DNA of 64,000 bases from Bryobacterales bacterium (GTDB taxonomy: Bacteria > Acidobacteriota > Terriglobia > Bryobacterales > Bryobacteraceae): the NCBI GenBank assembly GCA_020852755.1, contig JADZAF010000270.1:1-64000 (forward strand), read 5' to 3'. A program made the position numbers and the translations under genes. Below are positions 1 through 9,272 of the stretch, in pieces. Each line of letters begins with the position of its first letter. Position 1 is the first letter of the stretch. The notes beneath the pieces were generated by a model. The model was given only the letters and a program-made list of their open reading frames with translations. It was not told the origin of the DNA and ran no database searches.

Positions 1-1033
<1,033 letters not shown>

Positions 1034-1133
1034 ATTTCCCACCGGTCCCAGAGGCCTGGAACTGCGATAAACTAACGGCGCGAAAACAACATGGTCAACT
1101 TTCGGCGCGGGTGCAATGGGCGGGGGATAAAAT

Positions 1134-1163
1134 AATCCTAAGAGGAATCTAAATTCCAGGATT
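1134..1163 (+). promoter_or_regulatory. Nested palindrome covering the Shine-Dalgarno of the 1167 gene
   Basis: AATCCT (1134-1139) pairs with AGGATT (1158-1163), and inside it GGAAT (1144-1148) pairs with ATTCC (1153-1157). A -10-like TAAAAT lies at 1128-1133, and the likely SD (AGGA) is inside the right outer arm, 5 nt before the ATG at 1167. The structure could hide the SD in the mRNA or be an operator for the wHTH protein itself. Both roles are inferred from position only. Confidence 0.5.
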
Positions 1164-1166
1164 GGA

Positions 1167-3305
1167 ATGAAAACAAGGAGGATATACCGGTTCGGGGAAT
1201 TCTGTCTGGATGCCACCGCGAAGATCCTGCTGAGGGACGGCGAGCCCATTCGCGCTCCCCGGAAGGCAGTGGAAACCCTGCTCGCTCTGCTGGAAAACGC
1301 CGGGCAGGTGGTGACCAAAGAGGAGCTGATGGCAGGGCTCTGGCCGGACCGCGTGGTAGGCGAGGCCAACCTGGCGCAGAACATCGCGGTGGCGCGGCGA
1401 GTCACGAAAGTGCTGCCCGGCGCGCCGGGTTACATCGAGACGTTCTCCGGAACCGGATATCGCATCGTAGGGCCGGTCACGGTCACCGACGAAGCGGTGG
1501 AGGGGCCGCACCCCCAGCCGGCGAACGGGCTGCCGGCCGTGCCGGCGCCGCTCAAGGGACTGAGGCGGTACCGGCGGCCCCTGACCTGGGCTGCGGCGGC
1601 GGCCGGGCTTCTGCTGGCCGCCGCGGGGATCTGGCTCAGCCGGCGGCCATCCGGAGAGACTCAGGAAGCACGCCGCGTCCCGGTAGCCCGCCTGGCAGGC
1701 AAGGAGCAGCAACCGGCGATTTCCGCGGACGGCCGGAGGGTGGCGTTTGTCTGGGAACGCGACGAATCGGGCCAGGGCGGCATTTGGGTTCAGGAAGAGG
1801 GAGCCAGTTCGCCGCGCCGGATCTCGCCGGCCGACGGCGCCGGCTACAGCAGCCCGGCCTGGTCGCCCGATGGGCGGCGGCTGGCCTATCTGCGGTTCAA
1901 GCAAGGCCAGGGTTCCATCCTGGTGTCGCCGGTGGAAGGGGGACCGGCACGGAGCATCGCCCGGGTGTTTCCCTCCCGATACGGCCTCCACCACCGGCAC
2001 CTGGACTGGTCTCCGGACGGGCGGTTCCTGGCGGTGGACGACACCGAGTCGCCGCGGGAGGCGCTGGGCATCTTCCTGCTGTCCCTGGATAGCGGGGAGA
2101 AAAAACGGTTGACGAAACCGGATGATGTCTACATCGGAGATCTGGACCCGCGCTTCTCTCCGGACGGCAGGACGATCTCCTTCATCCGGGCCTTTCACCG
2201 CGCCAACCAGGAACTGTTCACTCTGCCCGCGGGCGGCGGACGGCCGGTGCAGTTGACCTCGGACGCCCGGCAGGTGAGCGGGCAGGACTGGCTGCCGGGC
2301 GGGGGTTTGGTCTTCGGGTCCAACCGCACGGGCGAGTTCCGGCTGTGGCGGATCCAACGGGAGGGCAAGGCCAGGCCGCGGGCCACCGGGATCTACGGCG
2401 ACTTCCCATTGCAGATTTCTCTTGCCCGGCGGGCCCCCGCGCTGGTGTACTCCGAACTCCAGCACGATTTGAACATCTGGCGGCTGGACCTGCGGGTTCC
2501 GGAAAAGGCGCCCGGACGATGGCAGCGCCTGATCGCTTCCTCAGGGCAGGACGCCTCGCCCCAGTACTCGCCGCGGGGCGACCTCATCTGCTTCCGTTCG
2601 GACCGCTCCGGCGAGGAGCAGATCTGGGTGGCGAACAGCGACGGCAGCAACCCGGTTCAGGTCACCCGGGGCTCGCTGCGGCCGTCGGTGGGCCACTGGT
2701 CGCCGGACGGCCGTTCCATCGTCTTCAACAACTCCGCGACCACCGAACTCTTCATCGCCCACCTGGGCTCCGGCGGCGACTGGAGCGTGCGTCCGGCCGG
2801 GCGGCAGGGCGTGCATCCGGTCTATTCCCCGGACGGCCGATGGATCTACGCGGGCACAATGAACTCGATCGTCCGGGCGCCGGCGGAGGGCGGAGCGCCT
2901 ACGCAACTGGTCCAGGGGATGGGCATCTCGCTGGGCACGTCGAACGACGGCAGGTACGTGTACTTTGTGCGGGAGCCCGCCGGGTCGGCGCTGTGGCGCG
3001 TGCCCGCCCGGGGCGGAGACGTGGAGAAGGTGCTGGAGGGCCTGGTTCCCTTCTGTTCCAGTTGCTGGGCGCTGAGTCCATCGGGGATCTACTTCCTGAG
3101 CGGCAAGCAGGGCTCGATGGACCGCCAGGCGCTCTATTTCCGCGACTTCGCCAGCGGCCACGAAAGGGAGCTGGGGGATTACCCGGAGACCCTGTCGCCG
3201 ATCGGCAGCGGACCCTTCTCCCTCTCGCCGGACGGCCGCTACCTGCTCTGCGTGCGAGTGGATCCGTCCAACAGCGACGTTTTCCGGGTCGAGCCGTTTC
3301 GCTAG
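1167..3305 (+). CDS. Winged-helix (CadC/OmpR-type) transmembrane regulator with TolB-like propeller
   Basis: The protein has 712 residues. Residues ~5-105 form an OmpR/PhoB-type winged helix (YRFGEFCLDA at the start; the wing ends in GTGYRIVGPV). One membrane segment lies at ~139-158 (LTWAAAAAGLLLAAAGIWL). From ~170 to the end are repeated PD40/WD40-like blades marked by SPDGR motifs (SPAWSPDGRRLAY, DLDPRFSPDGRTISF). The architecture is that of a membrane-bound one-component regulator: DNA binding inside the cell, sugar or peptide sensing by the propeller outside. Such genes are abundant in acidobacteria. The ATG is preceded by a nested palindrome. Targets are unknown; the neighbouring secreted hydrolases are the obvious candidates. 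Confidence 0.88.
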   Translation: MKTRRIYRFGEFCLDATAKILLRDGEPIRAPRKAVETLLALLENAGQVVTKEELMAGLWPDRVVGEANLAQNIAVARRVTKVLPGAPGYIETFSGTGYRIVGPVTVTDEAVEGPHPQPANGLPAVPAPLKGLRRYRRPLTWAAAAAGLLLAAAGIWLSRRPSGETQEARRVPVARLAGKEQQPAISADGRRVAFVWERDESGQGGIWVQEEGASSPRRISPADGAGYSSPAWSPDGRRLAYLRFKQGQGSILVSPVEGGPARSIARVFPSRYGLHHRHLDWSPDGRFLAVDDTESPREALGIFLLSLDSGEKKRLTKPDDVYIGDLDPRFSPDGRTISFIRAFHRANQELFTLPAGGGRPVQLTSDARQVSGQDWLPGGGLVFGSNRTGEFRLWRIQREGKARPRATGIYGDFPLQISLARRAPALVYSELQHDLNIWRLDLRVPEKAPGRWQRLIASSGQDASPQYSPRGDLICFRSDRSGEEQIWVANSDGSNPVQVTRGSLRPSVGHWSPDGRSIVFNNSATTELFIAHLGSGGDWSVRPAGRQGVHPVYSPDGRWIYAGTMNSIVRAPAEGGAPTQLVQGMGISLGTSNDGRYVYFVREPAGSALWRVPARGGDVEKVLEGLVPFCSSCWALSPSGIYFLSGKQGSMDRQALYFRDFASGHERELGDYPETLSPIGSGPFSLSPDGRYLLCVRVDPSNSDVFRVEPFR

Positions 3306-3313
3306 ACGGGCGC

Positions 3314-3319
3314 TACGAT
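3314..3319 (+). promoter_or_regulatory. -10 box for leaderless transcript of the 3327 gene
   Basis: TACGAT ends 7 nt before the ATG at 3327, in the 21-bp gap after the regulator gene. No Shine-Dalgarno fits in that space, so transcription would begin at or next to the start codon. Five other genes in the window show the same spacing. No clear -35 is seen. Confidence 0.4.
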
Positions 3320-3326
3320 AGTCGGA

Positions 3327-4799
3327 ATGCAGATGCCGAACACTCACCCCGGCGCGCTGACGCGCCGCCGGTTCCTTCAGACGGCGGCAATCACGGCGAG
3401 TACGCCGGCCGGGGAACAACGGAAGTACCTGCTGTTGGACAGCCGGGTGGTGGAGAGGACCAGCAACGCGGGTCTCGTGCTGGGAACGGTGCGGAAAGAC
3501 CCGGCGCACCCGTTGTTCGCCGAGGACAAGCCCTGGGAGCCGCGCTTCGACAACCTCTATGCCAACGTGATCCTCGACCGGGAGGAGGGCATCTACAAGT
3601 GCTGGTACAGCCCCTTCATCGTCGATCCCGCGACCACCAACACGCCGCGCGGCCGGCGCGCCGAGGTGAAGTACCGGGGGGATCCCCTGCGGGAGATGGG
3701 CATCTGCTACGCGACGTCGAAGGACGGAATCCGGTGGGAGAAGCCCTCGCTGGGCCGGGTGGAGTTTGAGGGCAGCAGGGACAATAACCTGCTGCTGCGC
3801 GCGAATTCCGAATACGGGGAACCGCACGGAGCGGGCATCGCCAAGGACCCGCGCGATCCCGACCCGGGCCGGCGCTACAAGATGTTCTTCAACCGCACCA
3901 GCCGGAAGCTTCCGCACGACCATCCGGGCTACCGCCACATGTGCGTGGGCTTCTCGGCCAACGGGCTCGATTGGGGCGGTTTTCATCCCTGCCCGGAGAT
4001 CGAGGCCCCGGGGGATACGCACAGCAACTGGTTCCGGGCGCCGGAACTGAACCGCTATGTCGGCATCACGCGATTGTTCGGAGAGGGCCAGCGGCTGGTG
4101 GCCCGCACCGAGAGCTCCGACTTTCTGCACTGGACAAAGGCGCAGGTGGTGCTGCGCGCCCTGCCGGAAGAGCCTAACCGGCAGACCTACGCGATGCCCG
4201 CATTTCCCTACGCAGGGGTGTACCTGGGCCTGGTGATGATGATCAACAAGAACGGCCGCATGGACACGGTGGATTGCGAACTGGCCTGGAGCCCGGACAG
4301 CCTGCACTGGGAGCGGGTCTGCGCGGGGACGCCGCTGATCCCGCGGGGACCGGAGGGCGCCCACGACAGCCAGTGCCTATACGGCGCCTTCCGGCCGGTC
4401 GTTCTGGAGAACGAGATCCGCCTTTACTACGGCGGGAACAACGGCGAGCATACCGACTACCGGGACGGCTTCTTTTGCCTGGCCCGGCTCCGTCCCGACG
4501 GTTTCGCCGCCATGGCGGCCCGCGGCAGGCAAGCCGGCGAGGTGGTTACGCGGCCAGTGCGGTGTGCTGGGAGACATCTGCGGGTGAGCGCCGACGCTGC
4601 CGGCGGCTCGCTCACGGCCTCGCTGCTGGATTCCGAGGGAGGGGTCCTGGCGGAATCGCAGCCGCTGCGTGCCGACGTTACCGGCGGCGGCCTGCGATGG
4701 ATGAAGCGTTCCGACCTCGCTTCGTTACGCGGGCGCGACCTGCGCATCCGGTTCCGGCTCGAGAACTGCCGCCTGTACGCATTTCAATTTGAAGGCTGA
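3327..4799 (+). CDS. Tat-exported five-bladed-propeller glycosidase-like protein
   Basis: The protein has 490 residues. It starts with a twin-arginine leader (LTRRRFLQTAA) with a short hydrophobic core. Residues ~30-410 contain propeller-type repeats with motifs seen in GH32/GH43/GH130-like proteins: YKCWYSP, YATSKDGIRWEKP, YKMFFNR, GFSANGLDW, WSPDSLHWERV and IRLYYGG. Residues ~410-490 look like a small beta-sandwich. Proteins of this kind bind or cleave glycans outside the cytoplasm. I cannot name a specific family or substrate. It follows the membrane regulator by 21 bp but has its own -10 box. Its stop codon overlaps the first copy of a 55-bp tandem repeat. A second ATG two codons in (3333) is possible. 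Confidence 0.7.
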   Translation: MQMPNTHPGALTRRRFLQTAAITASTPAGEQRKYLLLDSRVVERTSNAGLVLGTVRKDPAHPLFAEDKPWEPRFDNLYANVILDREEGIYKCWYSPFIVDPATTNTPRGRRAEVKYRGDPLREMGICYATSKDGIRWEKPSLGRVEFEGSRDNNLLLRANSEYGEPHGAGIAKDPRDPDPGRRYKMFFNRTSRKLPHDHPGYRHMCVGFSANGLDWGGFHPCPEIEAPGDTHSNWFRAPELNRYVGITRLFGEGQRLVARTESSDFLHWTKAQVVLRALPEEPNRQTYAMPAFPYAGVYLGLVMMINKNGRMDTVDCELAWSPDSLHWERVCAGTPLIPRGPEGAHDSQCLYGAFRPVVLENEIRLYYGGNNGEHTDYRDGFFCLARLRPDGFAAMAARGRQAGEVVTRPVRCAGRHLRVSADAAGGSLTASLLDSEGGVLAESQPLRADVTGGGLRWMKRSDLASLRGRDLRIRFRLENCRLYAFQFEG

Positions 4800-5011
4800 G
4801 CGAGACCGGGAACCGCTCCCTTTGGTCGCGGCTCGGAAGCGGAACGGGGGCTGAGCGAGACCGGGGACCGCTCCCTTTGGTCGCGGCTCGGAAGCGGAAC
4901 GGGGGCTGAGCGAGACCGGGGACCGCTCCGGTCGCGGCTCGGAAGCGGAACGGGGGCTGAGCGAGACCGGGGACCGCTCCCTTTGGTCGGGGCTCGGAAG
5001 CGGGACGCGGG
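4796..5011. repeat. Four tandem copies of a 55-bp intergenic repeat
   Basis: Copies lie at 4796-4850, 4851-4905, 4906-4956 (four bases, CTTT, missing) and 4957-5011. The array sits between two convergent genes, and its first copy contains the TGA of the upstream gene. Each unit holds a core that reads on the minus strand CCGCGACCAAAGGGAGCGG. This folds into a hairpin with outer CCGC/GCGG, a tandem G-A/A-G mismatch, an inner CC/GG and an AAA loop. In copy 3 the missing bases fall in the loop; copy 4 has one change in the stem. Related single cores occur at 11485-11503 and 34176-34193. I read this as a REP-like dispersed element that amplified here; it may also act as a bidirectional transcription stop. 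Confidence 0.85.
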
Positions 5012-5024
5012 GGCGGGGTGAATG

Positions 5025-6821
5025 CTACCGGGCGGGGCCCAGGAAGCGCTTCAGCCACTCGATCGAGCGCCACACGGCTTCGGGAGTGGGCGTGTGGCCG
5101 GCCCGGTGGTTGAAGAAGCCGATCTGGAGCGGCTTGCCGTAGAGCGCGTAGACGGGCCGGGCGGCGTTGATGTAGTGCCAACTCCGGTCGCCGTCGTACT
5201 CGTCGCCTCCGATCAGCAGGAAGGGGCGGGGAGCCGTCAGGGCGAGCAGTTCGTGCTGGTCGGCGGCTTTGTCGAGCTTGCCGAGCGAGCCGCCCAGATA
5301 CCAGAAGTCGTCGTAGTTGGAGAAGCTGAAGCCGATCCCGCCTTCGGAGAACACGGCCGCGGCGATGCGCTCGTCCATTGCGGCGGCATAGAGCGCCATC
5401 TTGGCGCCGAGCGAGTGGCCGATGATGCCGATGCGGGCGCGGTCCACCTCGGGCAGGGTGTAGAGGTAATCGATCAGCCGCCGGGCGTCCCACACCCACT
5501 TGCCCAGGCCGCTGCACTCCGGGTATTTCAGCTTGAGGTTGGCGACCGCTTCGTCGTAGCGCTCGCCGTAGCTTTCGCCGAACCAGCGGATGGCCACGGC
5601 CATGTAGCCCTGCTGCACGGCCAGGTAGGCGAAGGAGCGCACGCTGGCGGGCATAAAACTGCGGCCGCCCAGGTTCTTGCCCGCCGGCACGTCGACGTCG
5701 TAGTAGGGGACGATGACCACCGGCACGGGCCGCGGGCGCGCCTGAGGCGGAGTCATGAGGTAGATCTTCTCCCACCAGTCCGGTTCCACCTGGAGGTACA
5801 TCAGGCGCCCTGTGTAGTTCTGCTCGAAGACGGTTTCAGCGAGCCGCACGGCGGGCGGCGGCGGTGTAACGGAAGGCGCTCCGAGCAACCCGGCCCACTT
5901 GGCGCGAAGCGCCGGCTTTCTATTCTCCCAGCCGGCCGCGGTTTCTCCCTCGCTCAGCAGCGGCGCCAGGCCGCCGGTGGCATTCTCGAACCCGGCAGGG
6001 ACGCGGTTGTAGGGTTCAAACCAGGCCGGGTCATCCGCGGCAGCGGCGGGCCGGGCAGGCAGACTGCGGCACACGCGGAACCCGGTGAAACGGCTCTTGT
6101 ACCCGGGCTCCATGGAGGAGTGGTAGCCACGGCCCCAGCCGGAGAGCGTGCTGATGAACGACCCGCCGCGAATGATGCGCGCCAGGCCGCGGGCTGGTCC
6201 GGCCGGGTCGCGGGCGGGTTGTACGTTGCCCGCCGCCGGGTTGAACCAGTCCTGGCACCACTCCCAGACGTTGCCCAGCATGTCGTAGAGGCCAAACTCG
6301 TTGGGCGCGTGGCTGCCGGCGTCTCGAGTGCCCTTGGCGCGGATCGCTTCGAGCAGGAGAGCGGGATCCTTCGTGTCCCGGGTGCCGAGGTTGGCCATGG
6401 AGGCGGCGGCCTCGGGTTTGGGGGCGGAGAGCGCGCCGGCGGCCGTTTCCCACTCGGCGGCGGTCGGCAAGCGGTAGCCGTCTCGAGTGCGATCGCATTC
6501 CCCGGTGTTGAGGTCGTAGCACGGGCTGAGTCCTTCCTGAAGGCTCCGCAGGTTGCAGTACCGGATGGCCTCCCACCAGCTCACGTTCTCGACCGGGCGC
6601 CGCGGACCCGGGTAGAGGGACGGGTTGTAGCCCATCACGGCGGTGAACTCGGCCTGGGTGGTCTCGTAAGGCGCGATGAGGAACTCGCCGACTTCGACGG
6701 TTACGGGCACGCCGGTGAAGGTGTCGGTCACCTGCCGCGAAACGGCGGGGATGCGCACCAGGTCGGCAGCCGAAAGGTTCAGGGCAAGACAAACGAGCGC
6801 GCAGGCGTAGGGGTGTTTCAT
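5025..6821 (-). CDS. FGE/SUMF-like domain fused to an alpha/beta hydrolase, secreted
   Basis: The protein has 598 residues and a leader ending near residue 18 (CLALNLSA). Residues ~20-262 are an FGE-sulfatase/SUMF fold (GYNPSLYPG, PVENVSWWEAIRYCN, GYRLPTAAEWETAA, NVWEWCQDW, IRGGSFIS). Residues ~320-598 are a dienelactone-hydrolase/acetylesterase-like domain with nucleophile Ser in GHSLGAK (~469), an acid in GGDEYDGD (~540) and His in RAGHTP (~576). The two redox cysteines that true formylglycine-generating enzymes carry after RGGS are replaced here (ISTLSGWG). The domain is therefore unlikely to activate sulfatases and more likely binds something or has another role. It lies 43 bp downstream of the sulfatase gene on the same strand, which suggests a shared transcript acting on a sulfated or acetylated glycan. 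Confidence 0.82.
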   Translation of the reverse strand: MKHPYACALVCLALNLSAADLVRIPAVSRQVTDTFTGVPVTVEVGEFLIAPYETTQAEFTAVMGYNPSLYPGPRRPVENVSWWEAIRYCNLRSLQEGLSPCYDLNTGECDRTRDGYRLPTAAEWETAAGALSAPKPEAAASMANLGTRDTKDPALLLEAIRAKGTRDAGSHAPNEFGLYDMLGNVWEWCQDWFNPAAGNVQPARDPAGPARGLARIIRGGSFISTLSGWGRGYHSSMEPGYKSRFTGFRVCRSLPARPAAAADDPAWFEPYNRVPAGFENATGGLAPLLSEGETAAGWENRKPALRAKWAGLLGAPSVTPPPPAVRLAETVFEQNYTGRLMYLQVEPDWWEKIYLMTPPQARPRPVPVVIVPYYDVDVPAGKNLGGRSFMPASVRSFAYLAVQQGYMAVAIRWFGESYGERYDEAVANLKLKYPECSGLGKWVWDARRLIDYLYTLPEVDRARIGIIGHSLGAKMALYAAAMDERIAAAVFSEGGIGFSFSNYDDFWYLGGSLGKLDKAADQHELLALTAPRPFLLIGGDEYDGDRSWHYINAARPVYALYGKPLQIGFFNHRAGHTPTPEAVWRSIEWLKRFLGPAR

Positions 6822-6844
6822 GGGCAGGAGATCATTTTATCGGA

Positions 6845-6863
6845 AGCCGGTCTGAAACCGGCT
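6845..6863 (-). terminator. Stem-loop between sulfatase and FGE-hydrolase genes
   Basis: AGCCGG (6845-6850) and CCGGCT (6858-6863) form a 6-bp stem with a 7-nt loop, just after the sulfatase stop codon. The downstream minus-strand sequence is only mildly T-rich, so it may be a weak terminator or an RNA-processing hairpin instead. Confidence 0.4.
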
Positions 6864-6864
6864 G

Positions 6865-8226
6865 TCACCCGGCCTTGAACGCCCGCAGCCGCCAGGCGGC
6901 GACGTCGCGCTCCCAGGCAGCGAGCCTGGCTTTAAGCTCGCGCGCGGAGCCGGGCCGCGCAGCCAGCAGGTTGTTCTGCTCCCGCTCGTCGCGGGCGAGA
7001 TCGTGCAGCGCTTCGGTCCCCGAGTCGAAAACGTATTTCAGATCCCCTTCGCGAACCGCTTTACGCACCACCCGGCCCCGGCGGTAGCGCCAGAACAGGC
7101 GGCGGGGATAGGGGGCTCTTCCGCCGGTGAGCAGGGGCAGCAGGTTGACGCCGTCGAACCTGCGCCCCGCGGGGGTCCGGATTCCAGCGGCCGCGAGAAT
7201 GGTGGGCAGCAGGTCCATAGCGGCGCCTGCCTGGGTGATGGTCTTTCCTTCCGGAAGCACGCCGGGCCAGCGCATCATGCAAGGGACGCGAATACCGCCC
7301 TCCCAGACCGAACTCTTGCCGCCTCGCAAGGGCGTGTTGGAACCGTTGGCATCGCCTCCGTTGTCGCTCAGGAAGAGCACCAGCGTTCGCCCGGCCACGC
7401 CCATGGAGTCCAGTTGGTCCAGGACCGTTCCAACCCACCGGTCCATCCGCTCCACCATTCTTCCGAAAGTGGGCCGGTGGCCCTGGCGAACCGGCGCGGT
7501 TCCCGTCCCCGGGTCGAACCCGCCGGGATCCTGAATGGGCGTGTGAGGCGCGGTGAACGGCAGGTAAAGGAAGAAGGGCCTGCGCCGGGGTTGTTTCAGC
7601 CAGTCCAGGGCGGCGCCGGCGAACAGGTCCGTCAGGTAGCCCTGACGCTTGACCCTGGAGGAGTTGTGATACAGGTACGACCGGCCGGCTCCCTCGTTGA
7701 ACTCCTCGTGGGTGAAGTAGTCCGCGCCTCCGCCCAGGATGCCGAAGTACTCGTCGAAACCGTGGCGATTCGGCCGGAACGGTTCCGGGTATCCCAGGTG
7801 CCACTTGCCGAAGCAGGCGGTCTCGTATCCCGCACCCTTTAAGATGCGGGGCAGAGTGAGTTCGGACGCAGGCAGGCCGAGTTCGCCGCGTTTCTGGAGC
7901 CAGACGGCTTCGTCATAGCGGCCGTTGTCGCCCACGCCGATCGCGCACTCCAGGCCGCCTACGCGCTGCGGATAGCGCCCGGTCAGAAGGGAGCAGCGGG
8001 TGGGCGTGCATTCGGGCGTGGCGTAGTATTGCGTGAACCGGACACCCTGCCGGGCGATGGAATCGATGCGGGGAGTGCGGATGTCGGGGCAGCCGTAGCT
8101 GCTCAGGTCGCCGGAGCCGAGATCGTCGGCGAGGATCAGCAGGATGTTGGGCAGTATCGCGCCCGGCGCCGCGCCAGGAAAGGCGGCCGCGAAGCTGGCC
8201 AGGCACTGCCGCCGCGTGATGCCCAT
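6865..8226 (-). CDS. Tat-exported type I sulfatase (arylsulfatase A-like)
   Basis: The protein has 453 residues. The leader TRRQCLASFAAAF is a Tat-type signal. The metal-binding start of the fold, NILLILADDLGSGD, has the Asp pair at 34-35. The sulfatase signature CTPTRCSLLTGR begins at Cys73, the residue that must be converted to formylglycine. Further metal-site elements are GKWHLGY and FLSDNGGD. The C-terminus has the usual short C-terminal subdomain. It should hydrolyse sulfate esters, probably on a polysaccharide, in the periplasm. The Cys in CTPTR demands an FGE or an anaerobic maturase. The adjacent FGE-like fusion lacks the catalytic cysteines, so the true maturase is probably elsewhere in the genome. 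Confidence 0.92.
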   Translation of the reverse strand: MGITRRQCLASFAAAFPGAAPGAILPNILLILADDLGSGDLSSYGCPDIRTPRIDSIARQGVRFTQYYATPECTPTRCSLLTGRYPQRVGGLECAIGVGDNGRYDEAVWLQKRGELGLPASELTLPRILKGAGYETACFGKWHLGYPEPFRPNRHGFDEYFGILGGGADYFTHEEFNEGAGRSYLYHNSSRVKRQGYLTDLFAGAALDWLKQPRRRPFFLYLPFTAPHTPIQDPGGFDPGTGTAPVRQGHRPTFGRMVERMDRWVGTVLDQLDSMGVAGRTLVLFLSDNGGDANGSNTPLRGGKSSVWEGGIRVPCMMRWPGVLPEGKTITQAGAAMDLLPTILAAAGIRTPAGRRFDGVNLLPLLTGGRAPYPRRLFWRYRRGRVVRKAVREGDLKYVFDSGTEALHDLARDEREQNNLLAARPGSARELKARLAAWERDVAAWRLRAFKAG

Positions 8227-8236
8227 GCCGCGGGTC

Positions 8237-9238
8237 TCAGCGGCCGAGGTAGCGGTCCCTGCCGCGCACCAGGGCCTCGATCTTGCGGTCGGCCACCGAG
8301 CGTTTCAGCATCCAGAACCCGCAATCGGGGTGGACCCATCCGAGGCGGCCGGGACCGAGTTTCTTCTCGGCCGCGTCGATGCGCCGGGCGATCTCGTCGG
8401 CGGTCTCGATGTGGTTCACCTTTACGTCCACCACGCCCACGCCCAGGCGGACGGGCGGCCCGACGCGGGCGAGCGCGTCGAGGTCCTGGAGCGGCCGGTG
8501 AGCGAGTTCCAGCACCAGGTGATCGGCCTGGAGGCTGTTGAGGAAGTCCACCAGCGCCGCCCACTCGCCCGCCTGGATGGTCTGGCCGCCGTAGTTGCCG
8601 AAGCACAGGTGCACGGCCTTCTGGCCCGTGACGCCGGCCAGCACGCAGTTGATGGCGCGGGCCGCCAGGGGCGCGTCGGACGGGTTGCCGGGCAGGTTGG
8701 CTTCATCCACCTGCACGCAGGCGCAGGGAAGGCTCTCTACCTGTTTCGCAAGCACGCCGGCGATGGCCATGGTCAGAGCCTCGAAATCGTGGTAGTGCGC
8801 GTCGAGGAGAGTGCGCGCCAGCATGTAGGGGCTGGTGAGGGTGAACTTGAACGGGCCCCCGGCCACCGAGGCGGCGCGCGCGCAGTGCGCCAGCAGGTTC
8901 AGGCCCCCCTCGCCGAGCGGCCCGGTCACCACCGCGGCGGGCTTGCGGCGGAACGCCATGCTCTGCTTGCGCGCGAAGGCTTCGTAGTCGCTGCGGCCGA
9001 GCCGGGTCCGCACGCCCTCCAGGGGCGCGATGAAGTATTCGATCATGCCGTTGGTGTCGGGATGATTGACGTCGAAGCGGCACAGCTCGCCATCCGTGGG
9101 CAGGTCGATGCCTGCCTGGCGCTGGATATCGAAAACCACGCGAGTGGCGTCGATGAGGGCCTGCTCGCTGGGGAGCGCGGCGAGCCAGTCCGGAATGGGG
9201 TAGGACCCCACCGTCGTCGTAAGGATGGAAGGTTGCAT
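8237..9238 (-). CDS. MetE C-terminal-type cobalamin-independent methyltransferase
   Basis: The protein has 333 residues and matches only the catalytic barrel of MetE, the short form seen in archaea and some bacteria. It starts TTVGSYPIPDWL. The zinc ligands are recognisable as HLC (in VHLCFGNYGG), Glu in LVLELAHR and Cys in HPDCGF. It likely transfers a methyl group to homocysteine or another thiol; the methyl donor need not be folate. It is cytosolic. The ATG at 9238 was preferred because the reading frame upstream of it lacks the family's N-terminus and would overlap the divergent gene at 9273. It lies 10 bp upstream of the sulfatase on the same strand, but a functional link is not obvious. 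Confidence 0.85.
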   Translation of the reverse strand: MQPSILTTTVGSYPIPDWLAALPSEQALIDATRVVFDIQRQAGIDLPTDGELCRFDVNHPDTNGMIEYFIAPLEGVRTRLGRSDYEAFARKQSMAFRRKPAAVVTGPLGEGGLNLLAHCARAASVAGGPFKFTLTSPYMLARTLLDAHYHDFEALTMAIAGVLAKQVESLPCACVQVDEANLPGNPSDAPLAARAINCVLAGVTGQKAVHLCFGNYGGQTIQAGEWAALVDFLNSLQADHLVLELAHRPLQDLDALARVGPPVRLGVGVVDVKVNHIETADEIARRIDAAEKKLGPGRLGWVHPDCGFWMLKRSVADRKIEALVRGRDRYLGR

Positions 9239-9252
9239 CGGTTCTGTTCGAG

Positions 9253-9258
9253 TATACT
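9253..9258 (+). promoter_or_regulatory. -10 box TATACT in the 34-bp divergent gap
   Basis: TATACT lies 14 nt before the ATG at 9273. The divergent MetE-like gene starts at 9238, so the two promoters must overlap. No good -35 is seen. Confidence 0.35.
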
Positions 9259-9272
9259 TCTCGGGGACGACC

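Noticed and set aside
2541-4364. Minus-strand open frame opposite the regulator and propeller genes
   Set aside because: The plus-strand genes carry a winged helix, a membrane segment and SPDGR repeats. The minus frame has no motif.
4796-5011. Tandem repeat considered as a CRISPR array
   Set aside because: The copies join directly without unique spacers, and there are no cas genes.
5025-6821. FGE domain taken as the maturase of the neighbouring sulfatase
   Set aside because: The two catalytic cysteines after RGGS are missing, so the assignment is not supported.
5022-6878. Plus-strand open frame opposite the FGE-hydrolase fusion
   Set aside because: The minus-strand gene has a leader, FGE motifs and a full hydrolase triad. 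The plus frame is low-complexity Gly/Ala/Val/Arg.
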